DNA of 64,000 nucleotides from contig OY829652.1 in NCBI GenBank assembly GCA_963691815.1, forward strand, positions 14,511,027 to 14,575,026, read 5' to 3'. This DNA comes from Echiichthys vipera (Eukaryota > Chordata > Actinopteri > Perciformes > Trachinidae). Position 1 is the first letter of the stretch, and each line of letters starts with the position of its first letter. The notes beneath the pieces were generated by a model, which saw only the letters and a program-made list of their open reading frames with translations, did no database searches and had not been told where the DNA came from. Positions 28,188 through 64,000 of the stretch are shown piece by piece. The translations under genes were made by a program, and so were the position numbers.

Positions 28188-29228
28188 TTCAGGGATTAAA
28201 GGGGATCTCATATATTTCCTTTGTGCAGGCAGCGATCGGCAGCGAAAAGGCTTAAAGCAGAGCTAACAGCTGATGCTGCTGTCATGACGTCAGGGGGAGA
28301 AGATGCTCCTCCAGTTTCCAGATGGAGGAGGAGGAGGAGGATGAGGAGGGTCCTGCATCCTGGTGATGCTGCATCCTCAGCAGCCTCACTACTCTACCGC
28401 TGAATTATGCATTTATATAGGGAGTACACAACGCTGCAAAGACACAGCAGAGAAATGTGGCCACTCTTGGTGTTTTAACATATAAAACAATTTATTTCAA
28501 AGGAATCAATTATTCAATAAACACGTTTTCATATCAAATAGCTAAGAAATATATATTTAAAAAATGTATATAATCCTCTGATTTGAGTTAATGATTCAAA
28601 ATACTGTTGATTTTCTATTTATTCCACTTTCGCAGCCACAGTTGAGGTCATGTCCTTAGTCGGCTCATATTTCAGTATTTTTAGACTTGCTATATTTAAA
28701 TATGGCTATCTTTAAGTCACCAAACTATCAGACAAAGAAAGTTGTCATTTTTGACTCTATCAGAGCCCATTTAGACCTTTATGTTAGGAAATAACACGTT
28801 TTTTCAGATGGATTTTTGGTCAAACCTCAGTGTTATCCAGTTTACAATGATAAAAAAAGCAAATCCTCACGATGGAGAAGCTGAACCCACAGAACTGCTG
28901 AAGGAGTTTTTGATTTAAAAAATTAATCAGTTACATAAACAGTTGCTGGTCAATTAATTGATATTAGCTGCACCTCTAACAAAATAAACACAAATGTCAG
29001 AAGAAATAAAATAAGAAATTATTATTTAAAAAAATTGCTTCCTTTAGGAGGCCATGTCGTTGGGGCGACATGACCATGTATTTAAAAAATCCTACACATG
29101 AATTTTACTTCTATTGTGTTCATTGTCTATTTAAAGTGTTTACATATTTATATATACAATAAGATACAGCCATAGGCCAGCGCACTATGAATCAGTCATG
29201 AGGAGTGAAAGGTCAAAGGCTGGCTGTG
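28188..29228. other. gnb5 upstream region and myo5c 3' UTR
   Basis: The right-hand (high-coordinate) part is the 3' UTR of myo5c, with minus-strand AATAAA signals (plus TTTATT) at 28618-28623 and 28491-28496. The low-coordinate part is the gnb5 promoter with a CRE palindrome. A short remnant of a hAT-like MITE end may lie near 28925-28980. The two genes are head-to-tail. Confidence 0.6.
28285..28292. promoter_or_regulatory. Palindromic CRE (TGACGTCA) upstream of gnb5
   Basis: A perfect CREB/ATF site 98 nt upstream of the gnb5 start codon, where functional CREs usually lie relative to a start site. Function is inferred from position only. Confidence 0.4.
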
Positions 29229-39685
<10,457 letters not shown>

Positions 39686-41436
39686 GTTTACACATTATTG
39701 TTTTAACAACTCTTGACAGTGTATTTGTTTTTAAGCTGTTGTGTCACTGTACTTTCCAGGTTACCAACCAGTTTCCTCCCTGCCTATCAACTAAGCCAGA
39801 ATCACCAGTCAAGAAAAAAACATGACCTCGCTTTCCTGGTTGTAAGTTTCAAAATAAAACACACTGAATTAATTGATAATCTAATTTGACATACACTTGA
39901 ACCAATATTTCACTATTATTGTTATTATATATATATTAGGTTATTAATTAATCCTGTATGTTCACCCACGTGTCTGACTGATTTTTGTGTGCGTCAATGT
40001 CATGCATATGTATGTCTAATGTCGTACTGTGTATTCAATAGGCCACATTTATTTTATACTTGAATTTTGGTCTGCCTCATTCATGGCATGGCTATGAAAC
40101 TTCTTACCAATAATAGGCTAATACATGTTATTATTACTATTAAGTATTATCTGTAAAGCATAGGGTCCCAAATCAAATCTGAGGTGTGTTTAGAAGATAA
40201 CACTGAATGAGAAAGAAATACTGGCTATATTTTGAAAAAGCCCAATTGATTTGTAGACTTTTCTTGGACAAACAATCTGAGAAGGAAATTATTTAGTTGA
40301 ACACTGCTGCCCATAACTCAAGTCAACAACAAGGCCTTAATCTGTAATGTTATAGAACACCCACAAACGTTGGTCACAAATCAGTGCTTTTATTCTGAAA
40401 GCCTCGTCACTCATATTCCAGGTGTGTCTCGCTTCTTCCTGGTTGACTTGTCGCTCACCTGCTGCGGACTTTGACTGGATGACTCCGCCCTCCCGTCTTG
40501 TGACAGCGGCTTGACAGAGTGGGTGTGCTCGTCTGCTCAAGGATTCTGACAACAAAAGAAACCGGATGCAGGCCTCAGTCAGCTCACCATCTGGAAGCAT
40601 TTTACACACTTCTGTTCAAGTTAAGCGAAATACACTATATTCAATTGTATTTACTGTGGCAAATCATAACAAAATTTATCTCAGGAAACTTTACAGAGAA
40701 GGTAAAGACCACACTCTGACTTATTCATGTATAATATAGACCCAACAATTCCCTCTTTGAGTACGCAGTGGCAACGGAAACCTTCCCTTTAACAGCAGGA
40801 ACGAACAGACCCAGCTCTGTGGAGGACGGACATCTGTCTTTACAGGTTTGGGAGGAAGAAAAGGTGAAAAAAGAGAGAAAAGACAGACAGATGGACAGAG
40901 GGAGACAAAGAGGGACTCTCTGAAAAGTCCCAGAGATGCAAGCAACCACAAAAGTAACTATAATAATATCTATGGTAATGTGAATATGACTTATATGTCA
41001 TGACAGTTAATAAAGTAGAAAAGTAGAAACAAGTGCAGCTAAGGTGATAGAATATGACAATGATAATAATTATGGTGGTAAATATGATCAGTGATGAGTA
41101 GTGGTGATAACAGCTGTGATACAATGAGATATATTACTGATGATGTTTTTATGGCTACAAATTTTATAATTAAGAAAACTAATGACAGTATAAATGAGTA
41201 ATAGTGATAATTGCAGCAGGAAGCGTCATGCAGGACCACGGCAGCAGGCACCACCACGATCAGCAGAGACATGAGAGACGACAAAATACAAACAACTCCG
41301 GGGAAGAAGTTGAATTAGTAACATGTATTGATGAGACGTGAATGATACAGACAGAGAGGAGAGAAGCTCAGCAACAGGATTATCCCCGTCAGACTAGGCC
41401 TACAGCAGCATCATTAAGCAGCACAAAAATCATCTT

Positions 41437-41465
41437 GTACACGTACACACACACGTACACACGTG

Positions 41466-41502
<37 letters not shown>

Positions 41503-41511
41503 ATACACGTG

Positions 41512-41557
<46 letters not shown>
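41437..41557. repeat. (CA)n repeat with duplicated GTGCGCGCGCAC blocks
   Basis: Alternating purine-pyrimidine run. The block GTGCGCGCGCAC occurs twice (near 41464 and 41510), each followed by CA tracts, which suggests unequal duplication. Confidence 0.9.
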
Positions 41558-41559
<2 letters not shown>

Positions 41560-41976
41560 GTTTTACATCAGGACTTCTACAAGGAAACACATAAAAACAC
41601 ATTCCTGGTGTGCATAGCCGAGAAGCTTTAAACCGAGACATTAATCAGTTAGGGAATAGGGATTTTCACATGTTAAGCATTTGCAAATACAGTGCAATGA
41701 TGAACATGTTGAGATAAGGGATAACACACAGCATGGTGAGTATGTAAGGTCCAGATATAAAAGCACAATTACATCAGTCAAGTACATGTATAATCCAAAC
41801 ATGTTGATATAGGAAGAGTTTATAAATCTTCTTGTCTCCCAAATAGATGCGGATTAGAGTGGAAATCCTTATTTAAATTATATATTTGCTCCATGAAAAA
41901 TATTTACTGCTAAATATAATTTTATACCTTATAGATACAGCTTGAGGGTAAAATTTGGCTCTCTGACGATTTTCTA

Positions 41977-42170
41977 ATTGATGAGTCTAAAATTGCCCGT
42001 AGGTGTGAATGGTTGTCTGTCTCTGTACGTCTCTATGTGCCCTGTGATAGACTGGCGTCCTATCCAGGGTGTACCCCGCCTCACGCCCGATGTCAGCTGG
42101 GATTGGCTCCAGCACCCCCGCGACCCCGACCCCGGGATAAGCGGTTGAAGATGAATGAATGAATGAATGA
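41977..42170 (+). mobile_element. 5'-truncated copy of the tRNA-derived SINE, (GAAT)n tail
   Basis: Same body as 14279-14651 (AAATTGCCCGTAGGTGTGAA, then CTATCCAGGGTGTACCCC-like text) but without the tRNA-like head. It ends GCGGTTGAAGATGAATGAAT. Confidence 0.75.
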
Positions 42171-42942
42171 TCTGGCCTCCTGTCACTTTGCATATGTGGG
42201 CGCCAGGCAAAGCAAGTTGAGTATCCCTTTCTTATTACAGAACTATGAATCATCTCAACAGTGTGTCAGTGTCAAGAAAGAGAATACCTTAACATTATTA
42301 AAATATTCTATATTTTCACCCTGTGAGGTAGAGAAACTCTTTGTGTAGTATGTTAAAGCACTTCAAACCATCTTTCTGAAAAGCCAGCCTTTAATATGAC
42401 CGACAACATTAAGACCGGTTAAATTCAAACTTTCATCATTTTCTGCTCCACATAAATACTATCACCTGAAAGTAGTAGTTACAGAAATAAAGCAGAATTT
42501 CATCTTGTGACATTTCTAACACAGTAACATTTTGATATTGCTCATGCTTATCCTTTTTTTTTATAAAAGCAAGAAGATGTGAAGTGAAATGTCCTTATTT
42601 TAATTTAGATATTATATTAGGTACAATTATACTCATGAATGTATAATGAACCCATGAATTCAGAAAATACTATCAACACCTGTATCGGAAATACATTAAA
42701 TGTGGTAAGAGATGACCTTTAAGGTCCTTTTTTTTTGCAGACTTACCATTCATGAAGTTATTGTTCCTCATGGGCTATGAAGCGCTGAAGGCTTATACAT
42801 AGATGCACGTAAACAATGTTTCCTTTTTATGCTGCAGCACTGCAATAATCAGTGATAGTAAAAACATATCAAACTTTGGTGAAAAACAGTCTTAGGCGTT
42901 TTTACTCTGGTAAACAGAATTCAGCGTGGAGAGGTCTCTGGT

Positions 42943-57886
<14,944 letters not shown>

Positions 57887-58201
57887 CTCTGACAGGTCGC
57901 TCAGTGAGCTTTCAGAAACTCTCTCTGCCCGCAGAGAAAAGATAACACATTTTCTTTACTCCCAGAGTGGAAAAAGTGAACTTTTCTGAGCTCCAGTCCT
58001 GGTCTCGGTGCACTCTCCCTCTCTCCCTCTGTGTGTGTGTGTGATGAGGGGAGAGTAACAGTTGTCAGTCAGCTGCGCGTGCACCGACCAACACGTTTTT
58101 TTTTGCTCTCGTGCATCTCTTGCATGCCTCCCAGTGGCCGGACAAGCTCGTCTCCATAGAAATAGAATACAGCCACCCATGGGAACGAACGTGACAACAG
58201 A

Positions 58202-58212
58202 GCCGCCATCTT
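58202..58212 (-). promoter_or_regulatory. YY1-type site upstream of myo5a
   Basis: AAGATGGCGGC on the minus strand, 316 nt before the myo5a start codon and in the orientation typical just downstream of a minus-strand start site. It probably marks the myo5a transcription start region. Confidence 0.4.
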
Positions 58213-58334
58213 GGTACGGGGTAGCGCTGCTTTTAAATGAACGAACGTCAATAGAAGCCAGGGTGACACGGAATTCAAATCATCACAAATCAACACATTT
58301 GAGAGGCGGGTAAAATGATAGAGAAGCGCTTTTT

Positions 58335-58369
58335 GTCGTCGTCGTCGTCGTCGTCGTTGTTGTTGTTGC
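58335..58369. repeat. Trinucleotide run (GTC)n then (GTT)n
   Basis: Seven GTC units are followed by GTT units, which suggests slippage after C-to-T change at CpG. Confidence 0.9.
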
Positions 58370-58452
58370 TATATACTGAAGGGCATTTGGATGATTTGTA
58401 GAGAACTATAGACAATGTACACAATATATTTTACAAGCAATTTGTATACAAG

Positions 58453-58454
<2 letters not shown>

Positions 58455-58525
<71 letters not shown>
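58455..58525. repeat. (AT)n microsatellite
   Basis: About 70 bp of uninterrupted alternating AT. Confidence 0.95.
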
Positions 58526-58528
<3 letters not shown>

Positions 58529-58945
58529 GTTTTTACATTATTACGAAAGATGAACAGCCATTACCTGCTTATTTGGAAAAAGAACAAGACAGGGTAGGTC
58601 TTTACACACATACATTGTATAAGTTTGGTTAAATAACTATTGATAATGAACTAGCTACACAATATTTACAATATATACACCTGATTGCAATATTTACAGT
58701 ATTTAGTATACTTGCAACAACACTACTTTGCAGTTTCTTCATCAAATTCTTGCTCTGTTGTTGGAGAGAGAGTTCGTAACAAACGTTCGTAAAATAAAAG
58801 ATAACAAAATAAAATTGTACCTATGAAAAGTTATTATTTTATCCTTTGTCGTCTTTGTTCGTTCGTTACTATAGCCATATGAGGCATCTTCTCTGGTTCT
58901 GACCTTCAAAGAAGCGCGGTTCAACGGCCCTTGAAACCCCGACAC

Positions 58946-58971
58946 AAGATGGCGGCTGTATATGCGCATGC
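58946..58971 (+). promoter_or_regulatory. YY1 site plus NRF1 palindrome, orphan promoter-like module
   Basis: AAGATGGCGGC (58946-58956) is followed at 58963-58971 by TGCGCATGC, the NRF1 core. Both are classic housekeeping-promoter motifs with the YY1 site in plus orientation. The nearest plus-strand gene, arpp19, starts 1.6 kb away, so this may be an upstream start for it or for a non-coding transcript. Confidence 0.35.
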
Positions 58972-59659
58972 TGAGAGGCAGAGAGGCGCCCGTGAAAACT
59001 AAACTAAACCACCTGAGAAGAAAGGGCTGAGTGGGGTTATTCCTTTTTTTCATTGTCAAGTATGATGCCGAAACGTTCTACAATGTTTGTATAATGATAG
59101 TTGTGAAAATATGCAAATAAAGTTAAAGAAAAAAGACTGAGTGGTGTCAGCATGGAATAAGGCCTAATAACTAATAAAGTGAAATACATTTTCTTTGAAC
59201 TCATAAATTTTATCCAGCTAAAAACGATTTATATATGTTTATATACTGTTTTTTTATATTACATTTAAAACAACTGTCGGGCGCTTGAGAGATTAATGTA
59301 ATAATAAATGATGATTTAAAACATCATGTGTTATATATGTGGAGTGAAACTGGAACAGATTAATAGATCCGTTAAAGCAATGTCCATGCATGACCACGTT
59401 TAAAAACGATTACAAAAATATGGGTTTCACAAGGTACAGGGAGGAAGACGGAGTATTTTGACCAGGTGATATTTATTTGTTTATTTAAATTATTCATTTT
59501 CTGAATACGTATATAAATGTATATGTTTTCTTTTTGTGGTGTGTGCATATATACATCCGTACCAAATTGAAAAGTGTAAAAATAAGATATGATAAATATG
59601 AAGCCATTCATTATAATTATTATTATATAGTAGTGGAAAGGGGGTAGGGTTAAATAAGT

Positions 59660-60243
59660 GTCATTATGGAGGCATAAACATGACTAATGAATAAATAAAA
59701 AAATACAGGAATAAATAAATAAATACAGAAATAAACTAATGCATGAATAAATGGGACCTCCTGCCTCATTAACATATGAACACAGAAATAAACAAATGTA
59801 GGTGTATAAAAATGTAGAAATAACCGTAAAGCATTGATTTGTTGTTTGATTTATTTCAGCATTTATGTTTTCATTTACTTTATATTATAGTTCTGCATTT
59901 CTGCATTTCTTTATGTATTTCTGTATTTATTCATACATTTTTTCACTATATATTATAGTTCTGTATTTCTGCATTTATTCATTAATGTCTGCATTTATTT
60001 ATGTATCCCTGTATTTATTTATTATTCCTGTATTTATTTATTTATACATTATTTCATTTACTATAAATTATAGTTCTGTATTTCTGCATTTATTCATTCA
60101 TTTGATGTATATAATAGTTCTATATTTCTGAATTTATTTATGTATTACTGTATTTATTTATTACTGTATTTATTTATACATTTATTTATTGATTTATTTA
60201 TGTATTTATTGAGACTTAAGTCATGCTTAGTCCTCCATTATGA
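59660..60243. repeat. AT-rich fold-back repeat, copy C (most complete)
   Basis: Left end GTCATTATGGAGGCATAAAC; right end, inverted, GTCATAATGGAGGACTAAGC. Both lead into AAGTCTCAAT/TAAA-rich arms. The core at about 59752-59836 shares CTCATTAACATATGAACACA and AATGTAGGTG with copies A and B. Confidence 0.75.
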
Positions 60244-60251
60244 CTATTTGT

Positions 60252-60310
60252 AAAGGAATAGGAAGAAGCAACATATTGAGGCTCAATATGCTACTTCTTC
60301 CTATTCCTTT
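60252..60310. repeat. Near-perfect hairpin, 28-bp arms
   Basis: Arms 60252-60279 and 60283-60310 are complementary except for two positions, around a 3-nt loop. The right arm and following text (CCTATTCCTTTTCGGACAT, then AATAAA near 60389) look like a LINE 3' end. Confidence 0.8.
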
Positions 60311-60609
60311 TCGGACATATTAAGTTAATATTGTGTTATTGTTCCTTTAGCTTCTATTGTATTATTATTGTTTTATTCACATCTTCGAAATAAAGCCTCA
60401 ATTAATTCATTCATAACGTAGACTGTGTGGTTTATGTGTCTGCCTCATCCGCATCTCAGGCATCGATTAAGTGGCCTGTTGCTGGACAGGCTGCCGCTGT
60501 TCACCCGCCTCGTCGCTCCCAGAACCACCTTTCATCTTCCAGTAGATCTGGTTAAACGGGAAACGTTTCTACCGCACTTCTGCGAGCAAAGCAGGGATTC
60601 AACACAGCT

Positions 60610-61692
60610 ATGTCCGAGGAGGTTGACGGAACGAAGCCTTCGGAGGAACAGCAGGTAAACTGAATCGACGAACTGACAATTTAACTCGTTATCTTGAGGT
60701 GCTAACACGTCGAGTCTGGTAGCATAAATTAGCAGACGGCTAGCCGCATGCTAGCCTGTAGCTGCTCTGAGCTAATGTCAAGAATGATGCTGCCGTCATG
60801 TTATTAGCTAATTAGCTCCTAGCGTTTATTGGTTAAGCAACACGAGACGCAGATGAGTAAATTAGGTGGCCACGTCAATTGCAAATGGATTTGGGGCGTA
60901 GCGGAAATTGATTAACACTGTAGCTAAACATGCTAAGTCAAGATTAATGCTAACGTTGGTGCAAACATCAGTTGAAGTTGTCCCTCATGGCGACGCCTGC
61001 GTATTGTTTAGTATACATTATAGCTAGGGTGCAACATTAACTTTTTTCGTACAGTGGCCAAATGTCTAATGAATGTTCAGATGTTACCAGCCACTCAATA
61101 GATAACCATTGCTGTTTTGGCTAGTGGGTGAAGCAAATCTCCTAGCTTTTGCATATTTAATTAGCATTTGGCAGGTAAATGGCGCTAATTGTGTGCTCTT
61201 ATTATTGCCATACTAGCTGTAACTGCTGCTGCTGTTTCTTTAATCACTGTTAGTATCATGTGTTCCTCCCAACAAGTCATCTGAGCTTGGTTATACACAC
61301 ACTGTACTTCAGGAAATGGAGGACAAAGTCGTCAGTCCAGAGAAAGCAGAGGAGGCCAAACTGAAGGCCAGGTATCCGAATCTGGGAGCCAAGCCTGGAG
61401 GCTCAGACTTACTCAGAAAAAGACTTCAGAAGGGGGTGCGTTTCATTCCTTGTTAATCTTGGCCCCTCCTTTAATAAATACCAGTCTCTCCATTATACTC
61501 ACTTTTTATCTTGTTTTCCAGCCGAAGTATTTTGATTCTGGTGACTACAACATGGCCAAAGCAAAAATGAAGAATAAGCAGTTGCCATCAGCCCCAACGG
61601 AGAAGACTGAGATCACAGGGGGGCACATCCCAACACCTCAGGACTTGCCTCAAAGAAAGACTTCAATTGTCGCTAGCAAACTGGCTGGTTGA
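60610..61692 (+). CDS. arpp19: cAMP-regulated phosphoprotein 19 (PP2A-B55 inhibitor)
   Basis: Three exons: 60610-60654, 61313-61435, 61522-61692 (TGA); 112 residues, equal to human ARPP19. The Greatwall target FDSGDY places Ser62 at the human number. The PKA site RKTS places Ser104 likewise, and the C-terminus VASKLAG is the endosulfine-family end. Ser62 phosphorylation by MASTL/Greatwall turns the protein into an inhibitor of PP2A-B55 and allows mitotic entry; it acts in the cytosol and nucleus. The related ENSA has a different N-terminus. A long 3' UTR probably ends after AATAAA at 62629-62634. It is divergent from myo5a, as MYO5A and ARPP19 are neighbours in human. Confidence 0.96.
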
Positions 61693-63509
61693 TGGGTTTT
61701 ATGTCTGTTAACGGTTTTTGTTACCATTCCAACCCCCACTTCAAAGCTACATGCTGTTCATTTTTCACATTTGTATGTATTCTCTCTAAGAACAAGTTGT
61801 GTAACAAGCCACCTTCTTGAGAAAAAACGGCAATTGTCAGGCACTGAGTTGTCAGTAAGTTAAAACCACCAAAAACTAGTTGCTGAAAATGTTTTTCAAG
61901 ACTATAAAAAAAGACGGATGGTGATTTGGTTATAAAATTATTATAAATATGAAGGGAAGTTAATGCTGTCTTATTCCCACATAATATTTTCACTTTTAAG
62001 GATATATGCCTCCATACAAATTGTCTTAGAGAAGCTGCGCAGAGGAATCTTGTTCCACCATGTTACTGATAATTACAGAGATAAAAAAAATACTTAGGAG
62101 TTATGACCACAGACCGTTTGCATTGATGTATGTGTGAACTAGAAGCGTAATTTACAGAGATGCCTTTCCGTTTGCAACGGTTTTTAACTGCTCAAATGGA
62201 GGCATGTTTGTTTAAATGGTCAAAAGTGATATAATCCTGCTTTTTATTTTCTAATACTTGATTGCTTGTGTCCCTCCCTCTCTCTCTCTGTAAAGCTGTT
62301 TGATTCTACGCTTTCAAAGTACTGATGATTAGATCTCACAAACTAGCCAGTTGTATTTTAATTCATTTTAGTGACATTGGTTTGCAAGGACTTGCTGCTG
62401 GTCTCCATCTCATCCTGACCTCTAAAATGGCCTTAAAAGTAACGAACCGTCGTTCCTCTTGAGCAATATTTGCTCCCTCAGTGAGAATCTTAGTTAAGAA
62501 TTTTGCCTGAAATGTCTGTCACTGTCTGACTGGAATCACTTAGGATTTTATGGAAAGAAACTCTCATGACATGTCTGGAGTGTGCATGTGCTTATACTGT
62601 GCAGTCACACTGTGCCATTTGTTTTGTAAATAAAATAGTTTTGCATAATATCTTATCAGTACACTTATTCAATTCAATTTGTCCCTTGTGTTTATTTTGT
62701 TATTCATTCAAATGTTACTAAAACTACACACACTAAAATGGGCCCAATTTATGTTGTACTCAAGGAAAAGCCTAAGGAAAAAATGTTTTCATCCATCAGT
62801 GGGGGTGGTATAAAAATCCAGGATATTTTAGGAATATTGGTTTGTGTATTTTACTTATTTTTATTGATATTAAAATATTGAATTCTCCCATTAAGGTATT
62901 TTTTGGTAAGTAATGGAATATATTACAGCACAAGGTTACCACAATGCATACTTGAATAATTGCAAAGTGAAAATGTAGAAGCAAGAGCAAATATACATAT
63001 GTAGTATGCACCTACTTACCATGTCATATGATTAATGCCTTGGTTATTTACTATTTTATTGTGGAAGTAAAATACTCAATATACTAGTGTGGGAGTCTAA
63101 ACTCTAGTAGTAGTAAAGTAAAAACTCAAATACAATCGAAATTCTTGTTGAAGGCTTTCCATAGACTCACCATTGTCTCAATGAAACACTCACAATTTAT
63201 AATCTGAATTATTTCCTGAGTAATTGGTAGGAAACTTTAAAAGAAAATTGTATTTGGGCCTGAAAGATATAAGACTGCTTTTATTTTTTGTCTTAATTGA
63301 AAATAGTCTATTAATCTAATCAACTATTTAATGTAAGTTAGTCCACTTGCTGTCATGGTGGTAAAGGCCTACTTGACTTTCTTTTCACACAAGTCAAAAA
63401 ACAATTGTATTAGAAGATCAGACATCATGCCTCTACTTACAAATATATCATATTTAGTTTGTTTACCACATCGGTATAGAATGGGAGGTAAGTGGTTTGA
63501 CTTAATAGG
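61693..63509. other. arpp19 3' UTR and downstream intergenic DNA
   Basis: The 3' UTR runs to about 62650 (AATAAA at 62629-62634). From there to 63509 the sequence is AT-rich and I see no gene, RNA or clear repeat. Confidence 0.6.
62629..62634 (+). terminator. Polyadenylation signal AATAAA of arpp19
   Basis: Canonical hexamer 937 nt after the stop codon, followed within about 30 nt by a T/GT-rich stretch. Confidence 0.6.
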
Positions 63510-63985
63510 TTAGAAAGATGGCTGTGGCTGGACAACAAACTGGACTGGACAACCCACTGTACAGGAAGACACAAAGCAGGTTGTACTTCCTGAGGAGACT
63601 GGTCATTCAACATCTGCAGCAAACTGCTGTGGATGTTCTACCAGTCTGTGGTCACCAGTGTCCTCTTCTACACTCTGGTGGGCTGGGGGGGGGCAGCATA
63701 TCCAAGGACACCTCCAGACTGGATAAACTGATTAGGCGGGCCGGCTCTGTAGTCGGCATGGAACTGGACTCACTGGTGACGGTGGCAGAGAGGACACTGG
63801 ACAAACTGCTGGACATTATGGACAATGCCAGCCACCCCCTGCACACTGTCAGCCACACCCAGAGGAGCCTGTTCGGTGGAAGGCTGCTCCTGCCCAAGTG
63901 TAGGACCAACAGGCTCAAGAACTACTTTGTCCCTCAGGCCATCATCCTCACATCCTTACTTAGGGGGAGGAGGAAATAAAGAGGA
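63510..63985 (+). mobile_element. Decayed LINE: C-terminal part of a non-LTR reverse transcriptase ORF
   Basis: Translation shows the conserved QSRLYFLRRL, then (other frame) LLWMFYQSVVTSVLFYTLVG, then back to SRLDKLIRRAGSVVG, LDNVSHP-like DNASHPLH and RLLLPKCRTNRLKN, the typical end of L2/CR1/Rex-type ORF2. At least two frame changes, one at the G-run near 63688, make it a dead copy. The family is not fixed. Confidence 0.75.
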
Positions 63986-64000
63986 CAGGAGGGAAGGAGT

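Larger units (their letters stand above)
39686..42942. other. Region between myo5c start and myo5a stop
   Basis: Contains the myo5c promoter side, a CA repeat with CGCG islands (41437-41557), a truncated SINE (41977-42170) and the myo5a 3' UTR. A 90-codon minus-strand frame at 40337-40609 (MCKMLPDGELTEAC) matches nothing I know and is probably chance. No other gene seen. Confidence 0.55.
57887..60609. other. Divergent intergenic region between myo5a and arpp19
   Basis: About 2.7 kb between divergent starts. Contents: the myo5a promoter side with a YY1-like site, a CGT/GTT trinucleotide run (58335-58369), an AT repeat (58455-58525), a second YY1-like site with an NRF1 palindrome (58946-58971), fold-back repeat copy C, a hairpin (60252-60310) and the arpp19 5' UTR from about 60420. 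Confidence 0.6.

Noticed and set aside
40337..40609. 90-codon minus-strand frame upstream of myo5c as a gene
   Set aside because: No recognisable family, splice signals or codon pattern; likely chance.

Overview
The window is vertebrate nuclear DNA, almost certainly from a ray-finned (teleost, probably percomorph) fish. The genes are made of short exons with GT-AG introns. The protein families are vertebrate ones, the cyp19a1 protein is closest in character to teleost ovarian aromatase, and the repeats (hAT-like MITEs, a tRNA-derived SINE, LINE fragments, many CA/TG microsatellites) are typical of compact fish genomes. The species cannot be named from the sequence.

Layout from left to right: gldn (gliomedin, minus, 5' part only; the olfactomedin part lies beyond the left edge); cyp19a1a (ovarian aromatase, plus, complete, 9 exons), head-to-head with gldn across about 2 kb; a gap with one well-delimited hAT MITE; ap4e1 (AP-4 epsilon, minus, 21 exons); gnb5 (G-protein beta 5, minus, 11 exons); myo5c (myosin Vc, minus, 40 exons); myo5a (myosin Va, minus, 40 exons); arpp19 (PP2A inhibitor, plus, 3 exons); and a decayed LINE at the right edge. 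All reading frames except gldn (cut by the window) close cleanly when spliced: 496, 1132, 353, 1739, 1821 and 112 residues for cyp19a1a, ap4e1, gnb5, myo5c, myo5a and arpp19, all close to the usual family sizes. Exon limits were set by hand from splice sites, frame and family resemblance; they are not transcript-verified.

These genes are neighbours by descent, not a pathway. They correspond to human 15q21 (GLDN, CYP19A1, AP4E1, GNB5, MYO5C, MYO5A, ARPP19), but here ap4e1 abuts gnb5 directly and no tnfaip8l3 lies between cyp19a1a and ap4e1. myo5c and myo5a are tandem paralogues that still share almost the same exon lengths.

I see no new multi-gene system. The observations most worth checking are at splice sites and in repeats: an AT-AC (U12-type) intron in ap4e1, a GC-AG intron in cyp19a1a, TG repeats that form or abut splice sites in myo5c and gnb5, and a three-copy AT-rich fold-back repeat family with a conserved core.
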